Shown here: positions 21,657 through 31,008 of the stretch, piece after piece | Layout of the letters: each line of letters begins with the position of its first letter | Position numbering within the stretch: the first letter of the stretch is position 1 | NCBI GenBank assembly: GCA_001931535.1 | Contig: CP016211.1 | Coordinates: 9,037,703 to 9,101,702, forward strand | Length of the DNA: 64,000 nucleotides | Reading direction: 5' to 3' | Origin: Minicystis rosea | Lineage (GTDB): Bacteria; Myxococcota_A; Polyangia; Polyangiales; Polyangiaceae | Notes under the pieces: model-generated | Told to the model about the DNA's origin: nothing | Database searches by the model: none | What the model saw: only the letters and a program-made list of their open reading frames with translations | Made by a program: the position numbers and the translations under genes

Positions 21657-22800
21657 GGCCGCGAGGCTACCACAGGGGCGGGAGGCGACGAGAGGGAGTG
21701 CCGCCGCGCATTCATGGTGCGGCCCACGGGAGGTAGGTGCAGGCCGGATCGATCTGGTCCAGCGCGAGGGCGGCAAGACCCGAACGCGGTCGACTTCATG
21801 AGGGAGCGGGACCGGCTCCGTGGCTGTGCGAAGCTGCGCAAAGCGCCGCCCCTTCACGCGCGCGGCATGACCAGCGCGGTCTGGGTCGCCTCAGCAGCCG
21901 CCGCACGCGAGGTGCCCATCGGGACACTCCGTGCCTGCGGAGCCGCCGCAATCGACGGTGCACTTCGCCGTGCTCGCGCATGTCACGCTGCACGCGCCGT
22001 CGCATTTGATTGCACACGTCGCCGAGTCCTCGCAGCTCACGCTGCTCGCGGCGCCCACCTGGATCTTGCAGTCGGCGTCGGCGCTGCATTCCACCGTCGA
22101 CATGCCGCCGGCCTTCAGCTCGCACTTGTCCGAGCCGATGCACGTCATGGAGCTGCCGTCGCCGCCATTGCCCTTGCACTGTGACGTGGCGTCGCAGGTG
22201 ATGGTGACCGGACCGACGGACGTCGCGCCGCACTTCGCCCCTGCGGAGCAGGCGACATTGCAGCCATCGGCATCGCATGTCGTGTTGCAGTCCGTGCCCG
22301 CCTTGCACGTACACTCGTTCCCGACGGCGGCGCACGAGCAGCCCGTCCCACTGCAAGTCGCCGTCGTCGTGCCGCTCGATCCTCCGCTGCCGCAGGCTGC
22401 CACCCCAAGCGCGAAGATGAGCGCTCCCAGCCCGCCCATCACCACGTGGCGCCGCGCATGCGGGCCGTCTTCATCGATGTTCCGAGTGTTCACCATTGCC
22501 TCCATGGTCGACAGGACCATTCCCCGTGACGCAACAGAACATCTCACACAATCCCCTTCGTGACACGGTATCAGCACGATTTCACGACGGTCACGACACT
22601 TACCGTGGTCGATGCGCAGACCGGACAAGGTATCCATCCCAGGCTGAAGTTGGCGCAGCAATGGCTGCATCGTTCTCTGCAGGGGAATGGTCAGCTCACA
22701 CTCGGGAGGCAGCGCTTGCCGTGGTCACGGGCTCAGCTTCGCGACGAAGACATCTCGTCCACTCGTCCCGGTGAGCAGCCCAGCACCGAAGTCGACATCT
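21657..22800. repeat. Segmental duplication, copy A (partner about 32885-34035)
   Basis: The DNA from just upstream of the 21179-21655 gene, through the Cys-rich lipoprotein gene and into the 3' end of the beta-propeller gene, recurs at about 32885-34035 with high identity. Scattered substitutions and a few indels lie mainly outside coding sequence. The rest of the propeller gene recurs separately at 40937-42637. Confidence 0.85.
21891..22496 (-). CDS. Cys-rich repeat lipoprotein, copy A
   Basis: A 201-aa protein. ATG 22496 and the adjacent GTG are both possible starts after GGAGG. The lipoprotein signal ends GVAACG (Cys about 36). The mature part is a run of short strands with regularly spaced Cys: CSCAAVGNECTCKAG, CNTTCDADGCNVACSAGAKC, and then CDATSQC, CIGSDKC, CSADADC, CEDSATC, CASTAKC units, suggesting a disulfide-stapled repeat fold. 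Its near-identical paralogue is at 33132-33737. The conserved frame in both copies argues for function. No family is known to me. Confidence 0.7.
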   Translation of the reverse strand: MVNTRNIDEDGPHARRHVVMGGLGALIFALGVAACGSGGSSGTTTATCSGTGCSCAAVGNECTCKAGTDCNTTCDADGCNVACSAGAKCGATSVGPVTITCDATSQCKGNGGDGSSMTCIGSDKCELKAGGMSTVECSADADCKIQVGAASSVSCEDSATCAIKCDGACSVTCASTAKCTVDCGGSAGTECPDGHLACGGC

Positions 22801-24371
22801 CCGCGCACATAGCCCGTGACGACGACGTTGCCCATGGCATCCACGGCGACGGCCTTGGCCTGATCGTCGCTGACACCGCCAAGCCTCTTGCTCCATAGGT
22901 GCGCGCCCGAAGCATCGAGCTTCACCGCGACCGCATCCTCGCCGCCCGCGCTGGCCAACGGGCCACCACCGAAATCGACGATGCCCGAGATCTCGCCGAC
23001 GAGCAGGACGTTGCCAGTCGCATCCATTCGAACGCCGTACGCAGCTTGCTCGCTCGCATCACCGAAACGCTTGCTCCAGAGATGCCCACCCGCCGTATCG
23101 AGCATCACCACGAAGGCGTCTCCGGCCCCCGAGCTCGCCATCACGCCGCCGCCAAAGTCCACCGTACCCGAGAATCCCCCGCCGACGACCACCCTCCCCA
23201 ACGCGTCGATCGCGACCCCGTACGCGTTCTGATCGTCCTTGTCGCCGAAATGCTTCGCCCAAAGAGGAGTACCAGCCGGGTCCAGCTTCGCCACGAAGAC
23301 ATCGGCCCCACCGGCACACGCGAGCGGTCCTCCTCCAAGGTCGAGAATGCCAGAGAAGCCACCAGCGACCGCGATGTCGCCATTCACATCCACTGCAACG
23401 CCGCCAACGCTCAAGTCACTGCCGATACCCAGATTCTTGCTCCATAAGTGCTGGCCATTCACGTCGAGCTTCAAAAGAAATAGATTGGCATTGGAGGCAC
23501 CGACGCTGACCAGCGCACCGCCTCCGAAGTCGACGGTGCCGCGAAAATCGCCGAGCAGGAGCACGTCGCCTCCTGGATCCGCCGCGACGGAATAGGCTAC
23601 TTGGCTGCTCGCATCGCCGAAACGCCTACTCCATACATGCTCCCCATTCGGCGACAGCCTCGCGACGAAAACGTCATTATTACCCGAGCTGACCAACGGC
23701 AACCCGCCGAAGTCTATCGTCCCCTTGAAAGCCCCCGCGACCAAGACATTGTCATCGGCGTCGAACGCGACAGCATAAGCCGCCTCATCGCTCGCGTCTC
23801 CAAAACGCTTCGTCCATAACAAGGCACCATCGGGCGCCAGCTTGGTCACAAAGATATCTCCCATCCCCGCGCTCGAGAGCGGCCCGGCTCCGAAATCGAT
23901 CGCTCCGGCGAAACTTCCGACGATCAGGATGTTGCCGGCGCTGTCGATGGCTACGGCGCGACCGATCTGCTCGTCGTCATCCCCAAAACGCTTCGCCCAT
24001 GACAGCGCCCCCTCGCAGGATGGCGCCACCCCGTCACAGTCCTCGTCGACCCCGGTCGCGCAATCCTCCGGTTGGGGGAGCACCTCGTTCGCGCACGGCC
24101 CCCAGTTCGTCCCATCGGCTGCGCACGTCTGCGTGCCCGCCTTGCAAAGCCCCACGCCCTCGGTCCCCGCCGGCCCGCTGTAACATGCTTGCGTCGCGCC
24201 CGGCGCGCAGAGCAGCGCACCTCCCTTTCCGCCGCTCGTGGCGCTGTTGGTAGGTGCCCCGCCGGCCCCGCCACTCGCGGTCTCGATGAAGATTGTCGTC
24301 ATCTCGCACCCCACCAGCGCGGTCAGCCCCGCACCGATGGAGAGCGCCCCAAGGATTGCAGTTCGAATCAT
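22725..24371 (-). CDS. Beta-propeller lipoprotein with MopE-like Cys-rich neck
   Basis: A 548-aa protein from ATG 24371. The lipoprotein signal ends ALVGC (Cys22). A Gly/Ser linker precedes a Cys-rich neck (about 54-120) with GTQTC and GVDEDCDGV, a motif pair common in myxobacterial surface proteins. Eight SBBP-like propeller repeats of about 54 residues follow, each with a SWAKRFGD-, NILIVGSFAG- and IDFGAGPL-like core ending in VFVAKL. A cell-surface binding protein is likely; the ligand is unknown. A frameshifted copy lies at 40937-42576, and fragments at 33968-34035 and 52205-52395. Confidence 0.78.
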   Translation of the reverse strand: MIRTAILGALSIGAGLTALVGCEMTTIFIETASGGAGGAPTNSATSGGKGGALLCAPGATQACYSGPAGTEGVGLCKAGTQTCAADGTNWGPCANEVLPQPEDCATGVDEDCDGVAPSCEGALSWAKRFGDDDEQIGRAVAIDSAGNILIVGSFAGAIDFGAGPLSSAGMGDIFVTKLAPDGALLWTKRFGDASDEAAYAVAFDADDNVLVAGAFKGTIDFGGLPLVSSGNNDVFVARLSPNGEHVWSRRFGDASSQVAYSVAADPGGDVLLLGDFRGTVDFGGGALVSVGASNANLFLLKLDVNGQHLWSKNLGIGSDLSVGGVAVDVNGDIAVAGGFSGILDLGGGPLACAGGADVFVAKLDPAGTPLWAKHFGDKDDQNAYGVAIDALGRVVVGGGFSGTVDFGGGVMASSGAGDAFVVMLDTAGGHLWSKRFGDASEQAAYGVRMDATGNVLLVGEISGIVDFGGGPLASAGGEDAVAVKLDASGAHLWSKRLGGVSDDQAKAVAVDAMGNVVVTGYVRGDVDFGAGLLTGTSGRDVFVAKLSP

Positions 24372-24526
24372 CGTTCCCCGGGGCCCATCCTACACGACGG
24401 CTCCACGCAAGGTGCGCGTGAAGAGTCGGTATCTGCGTGCGAACAACCGGGTCCGGTTGACGACCTGTTGTACATGCGGCCCCGCACCGAGCGCGCACCG
24501 CGGAGGTAGCGCCCTCCACGGAGTCG

Positions 24527-24769
24527 TCAGTGCGTCGCGCCCGCGAGGTTGCCCGACTCGCCATCATCGTCGGCGGTCGCGGCGAGCAGACGATCGAGGA
24601 CCTCGAGGATCTTCTGTTTCGCGTCGGTGTAGTTGTCGCGATGGAGGGCGGGACCGAGGGCGCGCTGCCGTGGCGGTCGGAGCATGTCCTCGGTCACCGC
24701 ATCCGCATCATCGAAGCTGACGCGCAGCTCTACCAACGCCGCACGGAGGTTTTTGCGGTCGAGCCTCAC
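24527..24769 (-). CDS. 80-aa protein at the end of the Cys-module operon
   Basis: GTG 24769 follows GGGAGG by six bases. The protein is charged and helical (RKNLRAALVELRVSFDDAD, KILEVLDRLLAATADDDGES). It follows the 24815-25279 gene by 45 bases on the same strand. A related 3' end is found at about 18995-19070. I know no family. Confidence 0.5.
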   Translation of the reverse strand: MRLDRKNLRAALVELRVSFDDADAVTEDMLRPPRQRALGPALHRDNYTDAKQKILEVLDRLLAATADDDGESGNLAGATH

Positions 24770-24814
24770 GGGGTGCCTCCCTTCGTGGCATCCTCGGCGC
24801 GCTTCGCATCCAGC

Positions 24815-25279
24815 TCAGGGCGAGAGGTGCGGGCACTCGGCCGAGCAATGCTGCGTGACGCAGGAGACGGCAGCATCATATTCGGCGTCGAGCGAGGCCT
24901 CGCCACACACCTCCGCGACGCAACGCGATTCCCCCTCACCGGCCGAACGGCAGGCGATCAGGCACGCGCAGGAACGTTCCTCGACGCACTGGACCGCAAC
25001 CTCGCAACAGGCCCTCTTCACGCAGCCGAGGCAAACATCGTCGCTGCCCGCGGGCGCGCACGCGCCGCCCTCGTCCCCAATCGCCTCGGGCTGGGCCGGC
25101 GGCGGGCGCAGGGTGTCGCAGATCATGTAAGCCTTGGCGAGCCCGTCGCCCCCGACCAGAAATGCACCGAGGGAGCCGCTCTCGGCGATCCGGTAGCAGT
25201 CGTCGGCATTGCACCCCGTGACGATGGCAACGAACGACATCAGGCCGAGCGCACGATGAGCAATGGGATGGAGTCTCAT
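24815..25279 (-). CDS. Cys-module lipoprotein 1
   Basis: A 154-aa protein from ATG 25279, seven bases after GAGGAG. The signal ends AIVTGC (Cys23). A helical segment is followed by the module C-x2-C-x4-CC-x5-C-x5-C-x-C and a terminal C-x4-C-x3-C (CVTQHCSAEC). The same module is present in the next two upstream genes of the operon. No enzyme motif is seen. The even Cys number suggests a disulfide-bonded periplasmic or surface domain. Confidence 0.65.
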   Translation of the reverse strand: MRLHPIAHRALGLMSFVAIVTGCNADDCYRIAESGSLGAFLVGGDGLAKAYMICDTLRPPPAQPEAIGDEGGACAPAGSDDVCLGCVKRACCEVAVQCVEERSCACLIACRSAGEGESRCVAEVCGEASLDAEYDAAVSCVTQHCSAECPHLSP

Positions 25280-25290
25280 CGTGGCTCTCC

Positions 25291-25785
25291 TCATCGCGTC
25301 ATCGGGCATGCATCCGCGCAGTGCGCGGAGAGGCACGCGATGGCAGCGTCGGTCACCTCGTCCGCGTCATCGCACTCCGCGTCCTCGGGCCACTCCACAC
25401 CCGGCGTCCGGCGCGCGAGCTGGCACGTGCAGGTGTACTCGTTCACGCAGGCGACGACCTCGGTGCAGCAGTGTTCGAGCACGCAGGCCGGACAAGGCTC
25501 TTCGACGTCGTGGGAGGCCGAGCAGATATCGACCTTTGGACGCGGCGTCGCGAGCGCCTCGGGGCCGTAGCCGGGCTGGGAGGCGTCGTCCGCGCCCGCT
25601 CGGCACTGCGAGTAGAGTTGATCCCAGTCCGGCTCGCCCCCGGCGAGCGCCCCGAGCTTACTGGAGCTGAGTGCATAGCCAGCTTTGTTCGCAGCGACGG
25701 AGATCGTGCACCAAGCACCGGAGTTGCATTGGTACAGCGGCAGAGACAGAACGGCGAGTAAGGGCCAAACGGGTCGATGATTCAT
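25291..25785 (-). CDS. Cys-module lipoprotein 2
   Basis: A 164-aa protein from ATG 25785, ending 11 bases before the next start. The N-terminal signal ends LYQC (Cys20). The C-terminal half carries C-x2-C-x4-CC-x5-C-x5-C-x-C (CPACVLEHCC onward) and the terminal CLSAHCADAC. It is a paralogue of the 24815-25279 product, with a different N-terminal region. Confidence 0.65.
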   Translation of the reverse strand: MNHRPVWPLLAVLSLPLYQCNSGAWCTISVAANKAGYALSSSKLGALAGGEPDWDQLYSQCRAGADDASQPGYGPEALATPRPKVDICSASHDVEEPCPACVLEHCCTEVVACVNEYTCTCQLARRTPGVEWPEDAECDDADEVTDAAIACLSAHCADACPMTR

Positions 25786-25806
25786 GTCGGACTCCTGGGT
25801 TCGTTG

Positions 25807-26589
25807 TCACTTCGGTCGAGCGCCGGAGCACGCTGCGTCGCAGTGTGCTTTGGCGCAGGCATCGAGATTCTTTCGGGCGGCACTTGGATGTAGAGGGTCG
25901 CAGACACAAGACTGGGCGTGCTGGAGGCACTCTTTGCTTTCCGAGCAGCACTGCTTGCTGATGCATGCGGTGCAAGCGTCATCGGAGATCGTTGCCGTGC
26001 ATACCTCAGCCATCTTGATGGCCAACTTGGCGGGCGTCAGCTCGTAAGGGTCCTCATCGGGTCGCGTCGCGGGATCGCTCGCGAGCCGTCGAGCCCCCGC
26101 CATGCCCTCGAGGAGCGAAGTCGGATTCTTTTTGTCGTACCCGTAGGGGCTGCACATCCGTGGTTGGCGCGCAGCCTTGAGGAGGACGCCGTCCGCCGTG
26201 AGGAAGTAAATCCGCGGCAACGTGCTCCCGCCGCGTCGATACTTGGTGTCCAGATCCTCACGCTGGTTCACGTTCACGTGGATCATGACGAAGCCTTTGG
26301 AAGCTTCGATGACCCGCGGATCGGACAGGACGTTCTCGGCAAGCATGTGGCACGGCTCGCACCAGTCCGCGCCGAACAACAGCATCACCGGCTTGCCCTC
26401 GGCCTTCGCCCGCGCGAGGCCCGCCTCGTAAGACTGCCAATCGATCGCCGCGGGATACCGGACGGGATGCGCAAGCGTGCGGCACCCCGCGCCCGAGAGC
26501 GCGAGCACGCCGAACAGGAAGGACGCTGTCAGGATCTTCAAGCCTCGGGCGCGCTTCGGCTGGTGATGGACATGGGTCGTATCGCTCAT
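25807..26589 (-). CDS. Thioredoxin-like lipoprotein with C-terminal Cys module
   Basis: A 260-aa protein from ATG 26589 with AGGG upstream. The signal ends LSGAGC (Cys36). A thioredoxin fold of the DsbD-gamma/thioredoxin_7 type follows: KPVMLLFGADWCEPCHMLAE, with active site CEPC in place of the usual CGPC, and a cis-Pro segment GGSTLPRIYFL. A C-terminal module (C-x2-C-x4-CC-x5-C-x6-C-x-C, then CAKAHCDAAC) matches those of the two genes just downstream. The fusion suggests disulfide exchange with proteins carrying the module. That is inference. Confidence 0.78.
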   Translation of the reverse strand: MSDTTHVHHQPKRARGLKILTASFLFGVLALSGAGCRTLAHPVRYPAAIDWQSYEAGLARAKAEGKPVMLLFGADWCEPCHMLAENVLSDPRVIEASKGFVMIHVNVNQREDLDTKYRRGGSTLPRIYFLTADGVLLKAARQPRMCSPYGYDKKNPTSLLEGMAGARRLASDPATRPDEDPYELTPAKLAIKMAEVCTATISDDACTACISKQCCSESKECLQHAQSCVCDPLHPSAARKNLDACAKAHCDAACSGARPK

Positions 26590-26641
26590 GGTCTGGTCCC
26601 TTTCGACGGCGCACGCGACCGGCGTGCCCGTGACCCACACG

Positions 26642-26875
26642 CTAACGCCTCGACGGCTCGTCCGCGCGTCCAGATGCGCTCGGCCTCCCTGCATCCGGCG
26701 ATGCGGTGCCGGATGCAATCGCGAGCTCCACCTGCAAAGGAGGGTCACACGCACACATGGGTGGTCCACTCGGCACCCCCTCATCCACATCAATCACGCA
26801 CCCCGCCACGAGCACCGGAATCACCACCATCACGCCGAGCGCCCTTCGTTTCCCTTTCGAGCCGAGACAGGTCAT
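26642..26875 (-). CDS. 77-aa lipoprotein
   Basis: ATG 26875 overlaps the upstream stop as ATGA (26872-26875), implying translational coupling. The signal ends VLVAGC (Cys26), with two further Cys as CAC. The tail is Ser/Ala/Pro-rich. The next gene starts 52 bases downstream. Function unknown. Confidence 0.55.
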   Translation of the reverse strand: MTCLGSKGKRRALGVMVVIPVLVAGCVIDVDEGVPSGPPMCACDPPLQVELAIASGTASPDAGRPSASGRADEPSRR

Positions 26876-27225
26876 GGGCCGCCCCGGTCCGCGACGAGCT
26901 CACCCGCGTGGGGCTCGATCGCGATGTCGAGCAGCACGCGCCCGGGGCCGAGCTCGCTCACGCGCACGGAGGCCCAGCAAAGCGAGCCGAGGCGTGTGCG
27001 GCGCTGAATCTCCTCGAGAACATGACCGAGCCCATATAGAGCCCAGAACGTCGAAAGCCGTGCGCACGCCTCGGTGCTGCGCGCAGGAGCGAGCGGGATC
27101 CCACCCTTCACGAACGCACGACGAACCTCGTCGAGCGCGCGAAACTCCGGAAGATCGTGCCAAGGCTTGGGCGTACCGCAAAGCATCGATGTCAGTGCGG
27201 GCTGCTCGTGACTGCCAGGCGTCAT
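26872..27225 (-). CDS. 117-aa protein heading the Cys-module operon
   Basis: Starts at ATG 27225 and overlaps the next gene by four bases. It has no signal peptide. It contains PWHDLPEFRALDEVRRAFVK and WALYGLGHVLEEIQRRTRLG, a helix-rich, soluble pattern. I do not recognise it. It is the only clearly cytoplasmic-looking member of the first four genes. Confidence 0.55.
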   Translation of the reverse strand: MTPGSHEQPALTSMLCGTPKPWHDLPEFRALDEVRRAFVKGGIPLAPARSTEACARLSTFWALYGLGHVLEEIQRRTRLGSLCWASVRVSELGPGRVLLDIAIEPHAGELVADRGGP

Positions 27226-27487
27226 GACTCACCTGCCTTCGGGCGGACGTGATCCGTGATTGCGAGGCAGAGCCCCGCCATGAACCGGGTCGAACGCATG
27301 TGAATACCTAAAGGCGCTCGGGATCTCTGCGTTGCGCATGCACGCTGCGCCCCCGCTCGAAGTTGGATTGGGATGAGAGAGGCAGAACGATTTGAAAAAC
27401 GACTCAGCGCGATCGATTCCCGGCCGCGTTCGGACGGCCGCTTGCGTCGAGTTCGCGCCGGTCACACACAAGAGAGGGGGCTGGACA

Positions 27488-28606
27488 TTGCGGCTGGCCG
27501 ACTTCATCCAGGCCAACGGGGGCACGATCGCGAAGGAGTGGGAGGCGTTCGCTCGCTCCTTCAGCTCGGCGAACGCCGGCACGAGTGATTTGCTGCTCCG
27601 CGACGAGATCGAAGAGATCCTCTGCGCAATCGTCGACAACATGCGAGAGCCCCAGAGCTCGGCCGAGCAGGCCGAGAAGAGCAAGGGCCGAGGCAAGGGC
27701 TCTGCCCTCGATCGCATCGGACAGCAGCATGCCCTCCAGCGGGTCGACATCGGCTTCCGGTTCGACGAGGCGGTGTCGGAGTTTCGCGCCCTTCGCGCGA
27801 GCGTCGTACGGCTGTGGGAGGAGAGTCAGCCCCAACCCGACCCGAGCGAACGAGATGACCTGATCAGGTTCAACGAAGCGATCGACCAGGTTCTGACGGA
27901 GTCGATGGGCGCGTACACCACCGAGCGGGACCGTACCCGGGAGCAATTCCTTGCCATCCTGGGGCACGATCTCCGCACGCCGCTTGGCACCATCAGCATG
28001 GCGGCGTCGGTCCTGGGTCGCGACGAGAACCTCGACGAGCGGCACGCTCAGGCCGCCGCCCGGATCTTGCGGAGCGCGGGGCGTATGGAGCGATTGCTGA
28101 ACGACATGCTCGACCTCACGCGCATCCGGCTCGGGGCTGGTCTCCCCCTCACGCGGGCCTCGATGGATCTGGAAGCGACGTGCCGACAGGTCCTCGATGA
28201 GCTGGGGTTCAGCCATCCGGACCGTGTCCTGCGCTTCGAGCCGATCGGGGATCTTCGGGGCGAGTGGGACGCCGACCGCCTCGCGCAGATTGTCTCGAAC
28301 CTCGTCGGGAACGCGATGCAGCACGGGGACGAGGCGGCGCCCGTCGTCGTCTCGGCATGGGTGGAAGGCGAACAGGTGATGCTCGCGGTCCACAACGAGG
28401 GGAAGCCGATCCCGCGCGAGGACATGCAGCGGATCTTCAAGCCGCTCGTCCAGTCGGAGAGCCGGTCGCCGGCGGGCGCGGCTGCGCACCTCGGCCTCGG
28501 CCTCTTCATCGTCCGGGAGATCGTTCTCGCGCACGGGGGAGAGATCGCGGTGAGCTCTTCCAAGAAACAGGGGACGACGTTCACCGTACGATTGCCACGC
28601 TCCTGA
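27488..28606 (+). CDS. Sensor histidine kinase with RsbRD-like N-terminal domain
   Basis: About 372 aa from TTG 27488, chosen because AGAGGGGG lies upstream and related kinases begin MRLADFI-like. An upstream TTG at 27392 would add 32 residues. The N-terminal helical domain (1-115, FIQANGGTIAKEWEAFARS) resembles RsbRD sensor domains. A HisKA box with ILGHDLRTPLG has His160. HATPase boxes follow: IVSNLVGNAMQHG, then LGLGLFIVREIVLAHGG. No membrane helix is present, so it is a soluble kinase. No response regulator is adjacent. Confidence 0.85.
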   Translation: MRLADFIQANGGTIAKEWEAFARSFSSANAGTSDLLLRDEIEEILCAIVDNMREPQSSAEQAEKSKGRGKGSALDRIGQQHALQRVDIGFRFDEAVSEFRALRASVVRLWEESQPQPDPSERDDLIRFNEAIDQVLTESMGAYTTERDRTREQFLAILGHDLRTPLGTISMAASVLGRDENLDERHAQAAARILRSAGRMERLLNDMLDLTRIRLGAGLPLTRASMDLEATCRQVLDELGFSHPDRVLRFEPIGDLRGEWDADRLAQIVSNLVGNAMQHGDEAAPVVVSAWVEGEQVMLAVHNEGKPIPREDMQRIFKPLVQSESRSPAGAAAHLGLGLFIVREIVLAHGGEIAVSSSKKQGTTFTVRLPRS

Positions 28607-28687
28607 CCGGCAGGCCGAAGAGCGAATGGGCCGCCTCGCTCTCTCGCGTCGCCCTCGACGGCACGCCGGTGGGCTGGTCTCCTGGCC

Positions 28688-29899
28688 TCATTCATCGCTT
28701 CCAAACAGCCTCCGCGAGCCGCCGGCCGCAGTGTCGGCCGCCCGCGCCGTGCGTGCCTTCGCCACGCCGGCGCGCATGCGCTCCCGATCACCTGCGAGCG
28801 CCCCTCTCGGAAAGCGGCGCGCGAGCTCGTCGAGCGCGCCCGTCGCCGCATCGAGATCGCCCGCCCGCACCGCGGCGAGCGCCTGCTGATAGAGCCGCAG
28901 CTCCTCGGGATCGATCCCCGCCGGCCGCACGGATGCGGCGACGACGCTCGGCACGGCAGGCGCAGCGTCGCTGCTCACCGCAGCGCTCGCGCTCGCCACG
29001 ACCTCGACGCTCCCCGCCGGCGAGGGCTGCGTGACGACGATGGGCGCCGAGTCGACCGCGCGTCCGATGTCCAGAGACGGCTCCTTCGACACCAGGTGCA
29101 ACACGAGCGCTGCGCCCCCGACCACGCTGCCGCCGAACAGCGCTCCCGCCACGGCCATCGTCTTGCCAGCCACAGCCACGCCGATCCCCGCGCCGACGCC
29201 GAGCAAGCTCGACGTCGCCGCATGTCTCGCGATCGCGCGGGCCACGCCGCTCCAAGCCTCGTCCTCCAGCCCATCCGGTGCATCGTCGAACCACCGGAGC
29301 ACCTCGCGCCATGCGCCGATGCCGAGCGGCAGCAGCATCACTGTCCGGCGCAACGCGTGCGCCTCGCGCGCTTGCATGCGCGAGCCCGCGGCCGAGACGT
29401 CCTCCCGCGCACGCCGCAGGCGCGTGCGCGCGGTGCCTTCCGGGATCGCGAGGGCGCGCGCGATCTCGGGCACCTCGTAGCCCTCGATCTCGTGCATCTC
29501 CAACACCACGCGATCCTCGAACGAGAGCCCGCCGACGGCGGCGCGATAGGCCCGCCTCTGAGACACGATATCCTCGGGGCTCGCGCCCTCCGCGACGGGC
29601 TCGCTGACGTCATCGGGCTCGAGCACGGGCTGCTCCTTCTGCACCCGCTTGAGCGCGCGATAGTCGCGGGCCACGTTCCAAGTGATGGCCGAGATCCATG
29701 CGGCCTCGGGGATCGCCACGTCACGCTTCTGCAGCGTGAGGTGCGCCACGAGATAGACATCCTGCATCAGCTCCCGGCGCTCGGCGTCGCGTGTGATGCC
29801 CGCCCGCCCGAGCACGTTCCACACGACGCGTGCAGTTCGCCGGTACAGCGCGGCGAAGGCTGCCGAGTCGCGTGCATCGGGAGGCGAGGCAGAGCGCAT
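28688..29899 (-). CDS. ECF sigma factor fused to a membrane helix and C-terminal domain
   Basis: A 403-aa protein from ATG 29899. Residues 10-90 are sigma region 2 (MQDVYLVAHLTLQ, AWISAITWNVARDY). Residues 120-175 are region 4 (LSFEDRVVLEMHEIEGYEVPEIARALAIPEGTARTRLRRARED). A hydrophobic Gly/Ala-rich stretch (about 235-275) is likely membrane-spanning. An Ala/Ser/Val linker and a helical, TPR-like end (YQQALAAVRAGDLDAATGALDELARRFP) follow. ECF proteins with such C-terminal extensions usually have the anti-sigma-like part in the same chain. The trigger is unknown. Confidence 0.82.
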   Translation of the reverse strand: MRSASPPDARDSAAFAALYRRTARVVWNVLGRAGITRDAERRELMQDVYLVAHLTLQKRDVAIPEAAWISAITWNVARDYRALKRVQKEQPVLEPDDVSEPVAEGASPEDIVSQRRAYRAAVGGLSFEDRVVLEMHEIEGYEVPEIARALAIPEGTARTRLRRAREDVSAAGSRMQAREAHALRRTVMLLPLGIGAWREVLRWFDDAPDGLEDEAWSGVARAIARHAATSSLLGVGAGIGVAVAGKTMAVAGALFGGSVVGGAALVLHLVSKEPSLDIGRAVDSAPIVVTQPSPAGSVEVVASASAAVSSDAAPAVPSVVAASVRPAGIDPEELRLYQQALAAVRAGDLDAATGALDELARRFPRGALAGDRERMRAGVAKARTARAADTAAGGSRRLFGSDE

Positions 29900-29950
29900 G
29901 AAAGCTGATCGGGACGAGCGAGCCCAAACGATTTGAAAATCGACCGCCGT

Positions 29951-31008
29951 TCAGAAACGGGCCACCACCCCACCCCCGAGGACGGCCCCGAAGGGCGGCG
30001 TGCGCCAGACCTCGCGGCCATCGAACCTGGCAGCATTGATGGGATGGATGGTCATCAAAGCATCCCCAATGGCCTGCAACGTAAGGACGGGAGCGAACGG
30101 TAAGGGCCATTCGAGGCCGGCGCGCAGGCCCGCAGCAAGGTAAACGGCGGAGCCACCGGAAGCATGAGCGAGCCGTTCGCCGTCGAGCCGGAGAGCGCCG
30201 ACGCTGATGAGCGCGCAGCCGATGAGCCAACGATAGTGCCCGCACGGAACGATCGAGCCGGCCAACAAGGAGCCACGAACACGGATGTTCGTGGCGACGT
30301 CCGCAGTGACGGGCAACGCCGTGCGCCCTTCGAGAGAGATTGAGAAGAAGTCCCACCCCAAACCGAGATCCGCAGCAAGGGCCGTTGCCGGCGCAGGTAA
30401 GGCAGCGATGGCCACACCGCCGCGAACACCAAGACGGATTCGCGGCCGCGGCGACACACCGGGTGGAGAACGCGCGCTCGGCGCCGCTGGTTCGGAAGGC
30501 TCGTGCGGTGCCGAAGGCGGCGAGGCCATGGGAGCGCTGACACGCGCGGGATCAATCTCCCCGACGATGAGCAGCCCCATGGCAGCAACGAGCCTGCGGC
30601 AGTCCGCATCCGCGAGCCCCGGACGCGACCAGAGCACGCGACCGGAGGCATCGCGATGCTCCATCATGGCAACGAAGGTCCCCCAACACGTAAGATGCTC
30701 GCGCGGACGAGCGGTGCCGCTCTCGATACAACCGGGTCATAACCCATGACGGCCGCAATGGATCCCCGGAGATCGCGCTCATCCGGACAAGCATCGGCGC
30801 GCGGGCCAAGGTTGTAATCGAGTCGCACGGCGATGCGTGACGGAGCTGCCGAGCTCGAGCGCGCCGCTGGCTCATCCGGTACAAGGCCAAAGGGCCGGCC
30901 CATGGGCGCCGACGATGTTTGCGCGCTCACCAAAGCAGGCGCGAGGAGCAGAATGGCCGCCACAGCGGCCATGCGTAATAAAGGTGGCCTCGTGAACATG
31001 CCACTCAC
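29951..31008 (-). pseudogene. Exported protein of about 350 aa with a single-base frameshift
   Basis: The N-terminal part starts at GTG 31008 or ATG 30999: a signal peptide (AAVAAILLLAPALVSAQ) and RLDYNLGPRADACPDERDLR, then VMGYDPV. The C-terminal part begins AMMEHRDASGRVLWSRPGL and ends in a beta-barrel-like domain at 29951. The frames join at a run of five C at 30681-30685 (G on the coding strand). One extra G gives RVGGTFVAMMEH without a break. Similar proteins with CPDE…GYDPF and DADCRRLV motifs are common in myxobacteria. The cause may be sequencing error or a real mutation. Confidence 0.65.
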
